From assembly GCA_030435675.1 (NCBI GenBank), contig CM059621.1, positions 5,580,001 to 5,644,000 of the forward strand: a stretch of 64,000 bases of DNA. The letters run 5' to 3'. Origin of the DNA: Steinernema hermaphroditum (Eukaryota; Nematoda; Chromadorea; Rhabditida; Steinernematidae). This document shows, piece after piece, positions 54,577 to 64,000 of this stretch (within the stretch, counting starts at the first letter, position 1; every line of letters starts with the position of its first letter). The notes under the pieces were generated by a model. That model searched no databases. It had not been told where the DNA came from and saw only the letters and a list, made by a program, of their open reading frames with translations. Both the position numbers and the translations under genes were made by a program.

Positions 54577-55653
54577 CTGAAAAGAAGAGAAACAAAGCAA
54601 ATTAAACCATGTAAAAATGTTAAATGCAGATAGAAAACAGATAAATGAAAAAACGACGTTTTTACATAAAATGACAATCGCTAATTTTAACAGCTAATGG
54701 CAGCAAAAGAAAGAAAACGTCCCACTCCAAACCAGTACCGTAAAATCCTTTACTTTAGCGGCAGGGGAGTAAAATTCGCGGCGTTGAGACATTTGACTCC
54801 CGGCACTTGAGTCCCGGACATTTGAGTCCCGGACATTTGAGTCCCGGCACTTGAGTCCCGGACATTTGAGTCCCAGACATTTGAGTCCCAGACACAGAGC
54901 TCCGACGAAACGAGTTTGAGTTAACTTCTTGGGTATTTGCTTAGCAATTTGATGCGCTATGATTCACGTTGGACGTTTCTGCCGTTTGCAAATGTTACCG
55001 TTTCGTCGGAGCTCTGTGTCTGGGACTCAAATGTCCGGGACTCAAATGTCCGGTACTCAAGTGCCGGGACTCAAATGTCCGGGACTCAAGTGCCGGGACT
55101 CAAATGTCTCAACGCCAAATTCGCACCGCCGCCACCGTAATTATTAATAGCAGTTAGCGATCTACTCGACAGAAGAAGATACATTAGTGAAGAAGATAAA
55201 GGAGACTTAAACTTAAAAATCCTCGAATTTCGAGTCGAATCGAATGTTCCATATTCAAAGGTGTGAATCGAGCTGAATAGTCAGTTAAGGAGAGTTCTTG
55301 GGAAAGAATCAAAGCAAGTACGAATCTCTCCACGAACCAGGCGTCGTCGATTGGTTTCTTGCAGCGGCCACTACCGTAAGCGACCGTAAGTCACCGCTCA
55401 GTCAACCAGAATGTGTTCCAACATGCGGTCGCAGGTCTGGATAGCTGGGAGATGGAGATCGACGAAAGGCTCCAAAAGATCGACCAGTTTAGTGGCATCA
55501 AGCGAGAGACACAAAGAATACTAAGAGCACAGGGGACCAGTTGGCTAACTCCACCGCTATCTCTGTTAAAACTGAAATGGTTCGATGCTTGCGATTTTAT
55601 TTTAAAATCCCATCCACAAATAATGGACGCAAATATGAATGAATTTGCTTCGA
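54577..55653. other. Intergenic with foldback element
   Basis: Contains the element at 54780-55116. The right part (55380-55650) is the 3' flank of the next gene and is duplicated in inverted form after 60129. Confidence 0.45.
54780..55116. mobile_element. Foldback element with 15-bp tandem arms
   Basis: Arms 54780-54912 and 54999-55116 are inverted copies, starting GGCGTTGAGACATTTGA, composed of tandem GTCCCGGACATTTGA units with 14-bp variants (GTCCCGGCACTTGA) and ending at a shared GACACAGAGCTCCGACGAAA. A unique 86-bp centre. Flanked by an exact 8-bp duplication AAATTCGC (54772-54779, 55117-55124). No coding sequence. The arm unit shares 11 of 15 bases with a variant unit of the element at 39016-40413. 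Confidence 0.8.
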
Positions 55654-56415
55654 TTAGAAGGCAGGGACGGCCTTTCCGGCAGCTCCAGCGGCGCCCTGGG
55701 CGACGTTTCCGATGGATTCGGCAGCTCCAGAAGCAGCATTTCCAAGCTGTCCGACAACGCCACCAGCGATGGGGATGCCACCGGCTAGAAGACAAGTAGG
55801 AGACTCTGTTTAGATTTTGGGAGTCCTACCGACTCCGGAAATGGACTGAAGAAGCTGCTGGACGATCTGAAGGATGGTCTGGAGGAGTCCCTGCACCACA
55901 TTGAGGTTGACGCCGCCAGCGCCACCGTGGCCGCCTCCGAGAATGCCGCTCGCAATGGGTCCGGCGATAGGGAGACCACCGACGATTCCGGTGACGGGGG
56001 AGAGAAGTCCGCTGGCCATAGGGCCTACAATGGGAAGACCGCCGAGAAGACCGCCAGCGCCTCCAGCGGCACCACCAGCTCCTCCAGCAGCTCCTCCGAT
56101 CGCACCAAGGATGTTTCCGGCGGCGCCTTGGGCGGCGTTGGCTGCTTGCCCAGCAACCCCCTGTCCAGCTCCTGCAGCTCCTTGGCCAGCCCCCATGATA
56201 CCTCCAAGGCTACCAAAGGCGTTGTTAGCAGCTCCCTGGGCAGCATTTCCAGCAGCTCCTCCGGCGTTCTCAGCCGCATTCTCACCACCTCCGAAGAGTC
56301 CTCCGAAGAAACCACCGCCTTCCTTCTTGTGTCCCTGCTCGTTGTCGCCCTGTTCGTTCTGGTCGGCGAAGACGGCCGAGAGGAGAAGGAGCGAGGTGAA
56401 GAGAACAGCTTTCAT
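55654..56415 (-). CDS. Gly/Ala-rich secreted protein, family 2 copy a
   Basis: Minus-strand exons 55830-56415 and 55654-55784; 238 aa. Signal peptide MKAVLFTSLLLLSAVFA, then an acidic/His-Lys stretch (DQNEQGDNEQGHKKEGG), FFGGLFGGG, a long Ala/Gly/Asn/Gln region, GGLLGGLPIVGPMASGLL with a related second repeat, the amphipathic VVQGLLQTILQIVQQLLQSI, and a C-terminal ASGAAESIGNVAQGAAG part. Phase-1 45-bp intron and 131-nt second exon as in family 1; GLLGGLPIVG and QLLQT blocks are also shared, so both families have one origin. Inverted partner at 59443-60129. Function unknown. Confidence 0.8.
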
Positions 56416-56600
56416 GATTCTAGTTGCGCTGACTGAATGTTGTTCCACTGTACTTTTTCGCTTTTGTATCCACCTAAAGGGTCATTAGCATATCATCCAC
56501 GTCGGCCACGTAGGAGTCACGATGTGCCGATCTTCAGTCATGTCACAACAACGTTTGGGAAACACCCATTCGGCAACGTTCCAACTGGAGGTTATCAGAA
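56416..56600 (-). promoter_or_regulatory. Promoter of family 2 copy a
   Basis: Reverse complement of 59262-59442 with few changes: GGAACGTTGCCGAATGGGTG, CCAAACGTTG, CACGTAGGAGT/complement, GATATGCTAATG and GGATACAAAAGCG before the start. The last two boxes also occur before family 1 genes. Confidence 0.6.
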
Positions 56601-56659
56601 ATGTTCTGCTCATATGACATTATGATCCCATCCATGTTCGTCATCCATGTTCATCTGCC

Positions 56660-58570
56660 CCTTTTGCCCTTGGTGGTGTTAGAAGACTCCAGTGGAAAGC
56701 ACCTATAATCGAAATCTGTAGGCATGCTGGGGCGCAACAAGGGAAAAGCGACGTTGCAGACGCAATTCCGTTTGAGATATCGAGAGTAACGCTTCCTGAC
56801 ATTCGTCGTTTAGATAGACTGAAGAGGATTCTGTCACATGCAAGAGCTGACCCTACGCCAATTAGCATGCCGACCATGTTTTTTTTCGGGTGCTGTAATG
56901 TAACCAACAATATTCTGTCAAAACAGAATTTGAATAAATACCAAAGAAGGGAATCCCCGAGCGGTGGAAAGCATCTAACCATCAGAGCAGTCCTTTATAT
57001 CTTCTAGGCCTTCGTTCGGGCTGCAGTGGACTCAAGAAAGAACAGTTATAGCAAATATAACACCGCCTTGGTTTGTAATTGGTCGTGAATTTGGACACTT
57101 TGAGCGATGAGTTTAGAGACTTTTCGTAACTCTGTTGAAATCTGTTGTGCTGGGGTGAAACAAGGAAAAAGAGTGCATTATTGACATATCTGCAACACGG
57201 ATATTTGTCTTGAGGTTTCGCTTGAAATGTCGAAGGTGGCACCTGAATTCGGTCCATCGTGGGCAACAGCAATGGGTAACAGCAGGCAACAACAGACCCT
57301 TCGCCAATTAGCATACCGACCATGTTTTTGCGGTTGTTATAATGTAACCAGCAATATTCCATCAAAACAGAATTAGAATAAAGACCAAAGAAGGGAATCC
57401 CTGAGCGGTTGAAAGCATCTAGCCGTTAAATAAGTCCTTTTACGCGTTCCTGTTCTTCCTTCCAGCTGCAACAGAGAATCAAAGAACAGAGAGACATAGA
57501 GAATGTAGCATGAAAAACCGCCTCAGTTTGTAAATGTTGGACATTGATACAATCAAGAGCCGTGACTTTGACTGCACGACTTTTTCTGATGCCTTTTAAA
57601 AGCGTTCGATAGTATGATCCTTGTTCTCCACAGTAGTTCTCTATTAAAAAACAGCCTTTTGGAAGGGTGCGCCTATCTTTTTGCGCCGCACTATATTATC
57701 CCAGGGTCTATTGTCTCCATCCTTTGACCTGCAATTGCTCCACAACTACGATTGAATAGCCATGACTGGGTTGCAAACGCATCATTTGACTCACAAGGGA
57801 ACATCCCCAAGTGCCCGACGAGTTAGGAGCTGAGATGTGGCGCGGCTTGTAGGCGGTCTTCTAACTAAGAAAACGCACATAATCTCATCGGCCATAAATC
57901 AGTCGGGCTACCATAAAGATGGTCATGAAGTTGTAAGGTGTCCTGGTGCGATGTTCCTGACTCGTCAAAATGTACGGTATTCTTGTCAGTGTTTATCGTT
58001 TGCTGACTTGCAATATTAATTTTGGCTCTAAATGCCGAAATCCTTAAAAACCCCGTCCAAAATCGGACAAAAATACCGTATATTTTGACGAGTCAGGAAC
58101 ATCGCACCAGGACACCTTACAACTTCATGACCATCTTTATGGTAGCCCGACTGATTTATGGCCGATGAGATTATGTGCGTTTTCTTAGTTAGAAGACCGT
58201 CTACAAGCCGCGCCACATCTCAGCTCCTAACTCGTCGGACACTTGGGGATGTTCCCTTGTCAGACAAACAGTTTTTTTCTCTGGACAACGAGCCCAGCCG
58301 CCATTAGATGAAGTTCTGGATTTTACAAGAAACGGATATTTGTCTTGAGATGCCGAGGGTGACACCTGAATTCAGTCCATCGTGTGCAACAGCAGTGGCT
58401 GACCATACGCACATTAGCATACCGACCATGTTTTTGCGGTTACGATAATGTAGCCAGCAATATTCCATGAAAACATAATTTGAATTTGAACCAAAAAAGG
58501 GAATCCCCGAATAGTGGGGAAATGTCTTGGCGACAAAGGAAGTGCTTTTACGATTCCAGAGAGTCAGCAT
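56660..58570 (-). repeat. Three diverged copies of a 170- to 430-bp segment
   Basis: Copies near 56850-57010, 57290-57450 and 58385-58560 share TTAGCATACCGACCATGTTT, TGTAACCAGCAATATTC and AAAGAAGGGAATCCC. Copies 2 and 3 also share an upstream GGATATTTGTCTTGAG block. On the minus strand a RKNMVGMLIG peptide frame is kept in all three, but no longer protein is supported. Copies 2 and 3 are separated by a foldback insertion. Confidence 0.6.
57794..58259. mobile_element. 466-bp foldback element with 188-bp arms
   Basis: Arms 57794-57981 and 58072-58259 are near-perfect inverted copies beginning CAAGGGAACATCCCCAAGTG; the 90-bp centre is unique. TCA stands on both outer sides (57791-57793, 58260-58262) and may be the target duplication. 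Non-coding MITE; superfamily not recognised. Confidence 0.75.
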
Positions 58571-59261
58571 CCAGTGTATTCACTTCGTTGGGCAGCATGA
58601 CTATGTTAGCCTACAGTGTGCATGATCACATAAATAAATGAACAGCATAATCAATGAACTCCTCATTTTTGTCCGGTTGTTTTCAGCAAGTGTGCATATT
58701 CTGTCAACTGCCATTTGCATATGGAACAAAGAGGGATATCCCAGAGTGCTTCTTTTGACTACTTCTCGCAAAAATGAACCCAAATGCCTATTATCCGAAA
58801 CCCTACACACAGATTTCTTTTGTTGCGTTTAGTTGTTCCACTGTTCACATATCTTCAATGCAGTTGAGCTTTGAGCAAAAGCTCTTATGAAAATTATGAA
58901 AACGCAATAAAGACAGTATAATTACCTAAACATGTGGAACGTCTCGTCCCGCTACAACAACTATGGATGCAAGGATGAGGAGGAAGTGGTGGGCATTGCC
59001 AGAAATAACTTATTGCGATACTATAAACAAAATTTGCATGAGGACCGACGGTGATCAACAACTATCCTGTCAACAGAAAGCTTTGGCGCCCTTACTGTTT
59101 ACGCCTGCAGCTCTGGAACGCATAATTCTTTGGGATTCTACCTTGACAGATAAATTTGCCTTTCTCTAGAATTGTAAAACTGAAATGCCCTGCGTTTGAC
59201 GTTGACATCCTCGTCTTACAGAATCCCACAGGACCAAGGAAAAGGTGAACAGGGACGTCCG

Positions 59262-59442
59262 GCTTACCGCCACTTGGAACGTTGCCGAATGGGTGTTTCC
59301 CAAACGTTGTTGTGACATGACTGAAGATTGCCACATCGTGACTCCTACGTGGCCGACGTGGATGATATGCTAATGGCCCTTTAGGTGGATACAAAAGCGA
59401 AAACGTACAGTGGAACAACATTCAGTCAGCGCAACTAGAATC
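59262..59442 (+). promoter_or_regulatory. Promoter of family 2 copy b
   Basis: Inverted duplicate of 56416-56600. Contains GATATGCTAATG (59366 region) and GGATACAAAAGCG about 50 bp before the ATG, matching the family 1 promoter core. Confidence 0.6.
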
Positions 59443-60129
59443 ATGAAAGCTGTTCTCTTCACCTCTCTCCTTCTCATCTCGGCCGTCTTCGCCGACCTCT
59501 TCGGAGGTGCCCAGAATGCCGGACGACCTGCTGAAAACGCTGCCCGGGGAGATGCTAGAAACGCCTTCGGTAACATTGGAGACATCATGGGAGCTGGCCA
59601 AGGAGCTGCAGGAGCTGGACAGGGGGTTGCTGGGCAAGCAGCCAACGCCGCTCAAGGCGCCGCCGGAAACATCCTTGGTGCGATCGGAGGAGCTGCTGGA
59701 GGAGCTGGTGGTGCCGCTGGAGGCGCTGGCGGTCTTCTCGGCGGTCTTCCCATTGTGGGCCCTATGGCCAGCGGACTTCTCTCCCCCGTCACCGGAATCG
59801 TCGGTGGTCTCCCTATCGCCGGACCCATTGCGAGCGGCATCCTCGGAGGCGGCCACGGTGGCGCTGGCGGCGTCAACCTCAATGTGGTGCAGGGACTCCT
59901 CCAGACCATCCTTCAGATCGTCCAGCAGCTTCTTCAGTCCATTTCCGGAGTCGGTAGGACTCCCAAAATCTAAACAGAGTCTCCTACTTGTCTTCTAGCC
60001 GGTGGCATCCCCATCGCTGGTGGCGTTGTCGGACAGTTTGGAAATGCTGCTTCTGGAGCTGCCGAATCCATCGGAAACGTCGCCCAGGGCGCCGCTGGAG
60101 CCGCCGGAAAGGCCGTCCCTGCCTTCTGA
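59443..60129 (+). CDS. Gly/Ala-rich secreted protein, family 2 copy b
   Basis: Exons 59443-59953 and 59999-60129; 213 aa. Signal peptide MKAVLFTSLLLISAVFA. Compared with copy a it lacks the acidic/His-Lys stretch and the GGGFFGGLFGGG block; instead LFGGAQNAGRPAENAARGDA. From GAGQGAAGAGQGVAGQ on, the two are almost identical, including the second exon (131 nt), and the similarity continues into the 3' UTR (ATTCATATTTGCGTCCATTA). Function unknown; secreted. Confidence 0.8.
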
Positions 60130-63100
60130 TCGAAGCAAATTCATTCATATTTGCGTCCATTATTTGTGGATGGGATTTTAAAATAAATTCGCAAGCATCG
60201 AACCATTTACAAAAGTCCTTTTTTCCTAACTTGCATATCTGCCCTCTGAACACATGCCGATTCGCACCGTCTCGATATGTGTTTTACAAATCGCTCCTAT
60301 AGCTATCTAATTTTTACAATCTAATTTATTGATGCCGCTCGCTTATTATCCAAACGTTCACGACGTTTCGCAACACGCAATTCTCTGAAAGAACCACTTC
60401 ACATTTCCCATCTGAACGTTAATTTTTTTTGTTCGTTATTTCGTGGACATTCGTCCATTATTGTCTCGTCCGGGGACCCTGGAAAAGAAATTCATTTTTT
60501 CAAAGGAAAGTGCACTTTAAGTACATGTTTTGGCGAATGTGAGACAGTGTCTCTCGATGACAGAACATGTCAAGCAAGATGGATATCTTTCAGTAGCTGC
60601 TCGAAAGTGCTGACCTCTTTGACAGGTTGTGTCATAGTATGTATAAACAAGACTAAATTTTGTGGTATCAGTTTACTTTCTACGAACATCGAGCAAACCG
60701 GTGCACAGAACCGATTGGAAATTATTGCGATGAATTGATCTTTCCCTTATTGATATTGTCGAACATAGTTTGTCCTTTTTTCCCTTACCTAAGGTGGGAT
60801 TCGTTCGTTGCTCTTTTCCGCCGCGTTTCTTCGGTATTCAGCTTTTTCAAAGCTTCCACGACTAGAGTAGGGTCGCTGCCTTCTACTCTACATCCAGCGA
60901 AGTCTTGCTTCCTATGTAGAAAGCGTGTCTCTGATATGTTTGATAAGCTGTTCATTTGCGTCGCGATCGGAAGGTTTGCTCTCTAGGAAATGAGTTCAGT
61001 TGTTTTCGGCTAGCGAAGTCTTGCTGCAACTGCAAAGCCGCCAGCGGAACTGAAGCTCTCCGCTACTTTCGCCTGCCCCACAGTTTACGCCTCAAGGCGG
61101 GTGGTCCGAGACGGCTTGGCTCGGGCTCGGCTTAGAGGCTCGGGCTCGGCTCCGGCTCAGTTCTCATCTCTGCTGCTACTCTTCCTTCTTCTGCAGAGCC
61201 CCTCATCCTATAAATCGCGTGTATCACTTGTGCATTTCACATTCTTGTATGCCTTGAGTGCTCACTATGTTGTTAAGCAGCATAACAGTTTTTCTTGGTA
61301 TGCATGTCTCCTGTCCACACTCCATTCATTTAGCGTGATTTTCTACCACTGACTTATTCATTCATTGCTGTGACGTCGTCTGTTTCACTCGCCTTTACAC
61401 ATCCGTGAGCATGACCAAGGTAAGTTCTTCAAGTAGGTAGTACAAGTCCTGATGTTCCAAAACTTTACCCACTTTCAAGTCATTTATGTTTGCACTATTT
61501 ATTGAAGTATTCATGTAGCGAATATTGGAAAACTGTTCCATAAACACAGGTCCTGATGTTTCAATACTTCAGCTCATTCGTACTAGAACGCTTTCGTACT
61601 GTGTCATCGTTTTTATGTTCTTCTCATATTGATCATGCCCACAGGAAAATCTGTGCCTTCATTCCGATGACTTCTTGCTGTCTTCGATCTCTTTCGTGTC
61701 AATAGCCCTTAGTCAATAAGATAAATAAATATCTTTATTCGCAACAAAATATCCCTTTGACACACCGTCGTATGGACAAAACCTGAAATTCCTCTTTACT
61801 CGTACTTAAGCCTCAAGTAGCTCAAGTGTTTTACTACAGCAGTAGCTTCAGCGGCGGCAGCAGCAGTGGCGGCAAAGCATGTTGTTAAGAAGCAGATTGA
61901 AGCCGGTGGGGTGTGGGGAAATCCATTTTTTTGCGTTTATCAAAATTTATTTTAAATATTATAATTTTGCTTTGAGAAAAGACGAAAAAATGAGACGAGA
62001 GATAAAGATGAGACATACAAATATACAGGGAATCTGACGAGAATGGGGCTAAGACTGATGATGGGAATCGAGAGGAAACTGAAATATGAATCACCGTTTA
62101 AGATCACAAAACTTAAGAGGGACAAGGACAAGGTCGTTTGGTTACGGGTGCGGGAGAGAGTGACAAGACTGTAGGTGTGGATTTCGATTCTGAGAGTCAA
62201 CAAAACAGAGAAAACAATATATTCAACAATATAATATTTGCAAATAATAGACTTTTCACTCCAACAACATATACACATACGCGTTTTCGTTGTTTTATTG
62301 TTTGGGGTTTTCGAACGGTTTTTTGGTCTCGGTCTTGCAGCGAAGACCCTTACTTAAGACGCGGTTGCACTAGTGACTTCTCTACGAACACGAAGATATA
62401 CACAAAAATACCGAGCAAAATAGTAGTAGTGGTGGTACAGGACGGTGAGTAGCGATGATTGACCAGAAAGAATGACGAATTCGTAATGTGTGTTGTTGTG
62501 GCGAGCGGGCGGCGGCGGCGGTGCGGGTGTACGGTAAGCCAACGGCGGTGGTGTACGGTAACAAGCACGCGCGCACGCACGTACAACAGTAATAGCACAG
62601 AGAGAGAGAAGGAGAAGTGGAAAGAGATAGAAAGGGGAGCGAAGGAGAGTGAGAAAGAGGGAAGGGAACTGTCGGCCCGGTGATCAGTACCGCGGTGGAG
62701 GCAGCTGGCCGCTAACTGAAACATGACATATCGTAAGCATTGACAGTAACAAAGGGCGGTTTGGGGCTGAACGAGCGATAAGGTGGACTGCGTGAACGGT
62801 GGGAAATTGACAGATCTGTGGTCGTTTCGAGAATATTGTAAATGCCTTTGATCTTGTCAACTTCCCACCGCTGAAATGGAGTATTAAGTGAAACGATTGC
62901 ATGCTAAGCGCCCTATCCAAAGGATCGCATCGGTTAGCGTTGCGTGGAATCTGGAACGGCGGGAGTTGACAAGCGTTCTACAGCGTTTGGCAGAAGCAGA
63001 AATTACTCGCTCAACACAAAAACGTCTCGTCTCGAAATCTCGCTTTATTCCTCTAGATTTACAAATTTACAAACTCATCGTCAATTTCCATTTAAAGCTA

Positions 63101-63210
63101 AAATGAATGGGACGTTCGTGACAAGAGAGATCTTACGCTAATATTGGTGGAATATCACAGAAAAGAGAGAGAGAGAATTACGGTATGTGTGTGTGCGTGG
63201 ACAGATGACT
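60130..63210. other. Gene-poor stretch, probable muscleblind 3' UTR at right
   Basis: No supported gene. Low-complexity patches: GGCTCGGGCTCGG repeats near 61110, a GCA/GGC-rich patch near 61850, CGCGCACGCACG and GA-repeats near 62565-62660. If the exon at 63211 is the last coding exon of a minus-strand gene, much of this is its 3' UTR; a reverse AATAAA lies near 61730. Confidence 0.4.
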
Positions 63211-63387
63211 TCACTGGTAGTAAAACTCACAGGAGACAGCGGGCACGTAGCCGTGGAGCGACGGCACAAGATACGGATTGTACTGCTGTTGAGTGTAGAG
63301 GGCCAAGTTGGCGGCGTTTACCGCAGCTGGTTGGGTTGACGCGCCGTTTTTGTCCATCGCCGGTCGTTTGCACGGCACTCCTCCGTT
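63211..63387 (-). CDS. mbl-1: Terminal coding exon of a muscleblind-like splicing factor
   Basis: Minus-strand exon after a TTTTTAG acceptor, 59 codons in phase 0, stop at 63211. It reads NGGVPCKRPAMDKNGA, then an Ala/Asn/Gln/Tyr-rich part (ANLALYTQQQYNPYLVPS) and ends VSCEFYYQ. KRPA.(D/E)K.NGA is the motif I recall from the C-terminal region of muscleblind proteins, which regulate alternative splicing in muscle and neurons through CCCH zinc fingers encoded upstream. The zinc fingers would lie beyond the window. Frame and splice site support a real exon; the family name is less sure. Confidence 0.5.
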   Translation of the reverse strand, partial: NGGVPCKRPAMDKNGASTQPAAVNAANLALYTQQQYNPYLVPSLHGYVPAVSCEFYYQ

Positions 63388-64000
63388 CTAAAAAGCGATA
63401 TAGTCAGGTAATTAAAGACGAAGCTAATAGAGGGAATTTGCGAAATGTTTAGATGACACGGTTTGTGTTTATAAGCATGCGTTAGGGACGACCACTGCAA
63501 ACTTTAAAATGTGGAAAGCAAGTATCATAATAAGCCAATAGATTTTAGGTCCACTTCAAAATTGCCCGTCATCGCATGCATATGAATCTGATAAGTGTCT
63601 CATATGCGGTTTCACAATGTACGTTTCCTTTCGGTACGCCTCAACCAAAACGGCCATCTACAGATCTATTATAGCCAGTACTTTAGTGACTAAAGCGAAG
63701 TTTTTAGTTAGTTAGTTTTCTAGTTTTAGTCCAACCAATTAATCTCATTTTTTAGAGATAAGCGACAAAAACAAAATTATTTTTGCACAGATTTTACACT
63801 TTAGCAAAATGGCCTGTTGTAATGGAATCAGTAGATATTCAAACCATCTACAGTATGCTATTGTGCTCCTTTTTCGTAAGTTATGCAGGCATCAATCAAA
63901 ACCAAAAAAGCCAATGCGTGCTCACAAGTCACAAACACCATCACAACACAAAATCGCGTTACAAATCGGTCCCATGGGAATTGCGCTTTCCGCAACAGAA
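63388..64000 (-). other. Probable intron of the muscleblind-like gene
   Basis: No frame or repeat recognised; it would be the intron before the last coding exon. Confidence 0.35.

Noticed and set aside
56982..57365. 127-codon minus-strand frame in the triplicated segment
   Set aside because: The shared RKNMVGM peptide follows from DNA similarity; outside this block the frames differ among copies.
1..64000. CRISPR arrays, operons with ribosome binding sites, prophage or insertion sequences
   Set aside because: The window is eukaryotic (spliced genes, polyadenylation signals); tandem repeats here lack repeat-spacer structure.

Overview
The window is nuclear DNA of a rhabditid (clade V type) nematode; the species cannot be fixed from the sequence. 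The evidence is nematode-specific chemoreceptor families (Srt- and Srbc-like), a ZYG-9/XMAP215 gene, a pharyngeal-type muscle myosin heavy chain, a CPEB gene, introns often only 43-50 bp with TTTCAG-type acceptors, and acceptor sites placed directly before start codons as expected for spliced-leader trans-splicing. Exon-intron structures were read by hand from splice motifs, reading phase and comparison between paralogs inside the window.

Layout. 0.6-13.4 kb: chemoreceptors (a 5'-truncated Srbc-like copy, three Srt-like genes on the minus strand), one micro-membrane protein, and a head-to-head pair of Gly/Ala-rich secreted protein genes. 13.4-19 kb: gene-poor repeats (SINE-like element, two tandem arrays, an inserted 618-bp element with a 13-bp target duplication, an eight-unit heat shock element). 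19-31 kb: three tiny single-pass membrane protein genes, an SL1-like 22-mer, the 16-exon ZYG-9 homolog whose first TOG domain is duplicated almost unchanged at protein level, and a His/Gly-rich secreted peptide. 32-42 kb: an intact Srbc-like receptor, a third Gly/Ala-rich secreted gene beside half of an orphaned bidirectional promoter, three related 46-48 aa membrane micro-proteins, a decayed mariner and a foldback element carrying the C-terminal exons of a Mutator-like transposase. 42-54.6 kb: myosin heavy chain, a small secreted peptide, a CPEB gene and a tail-anchored coiled-coil protein. 54.7-60.2 kb: a second, smaller foldback element and an inverted pair of larger Gly/Ala-rich secreted genes separated by a repeat cluster with another long hairpin element. 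60.2-64 kb: gene-poor, ending in what looks like the last coding exon of a muscleblind gene whose remainder lies beyond the window.

Three themes stand out. First, five Gly/Ala-rich secreted genes (153, 149, 153, 238 and 213 aa) share one architecture (phase-1 mini-intron followed by a second exon of exactly 131 nt) and a common promoter core, so they look like one co-regulated lineage-specific family spread by inverted duplication. Second, at least seven micro-membrane protein genes (45-81 aa) are scattered over 4-41 kb, three of which form a clear family. Third, two foldback elements with arms built from related 15-bp tandem units, one with a MULE transposase remnant and both with 8-9 bp target duplications, point to an FB/NOF-like Mutator lineage in this genome.
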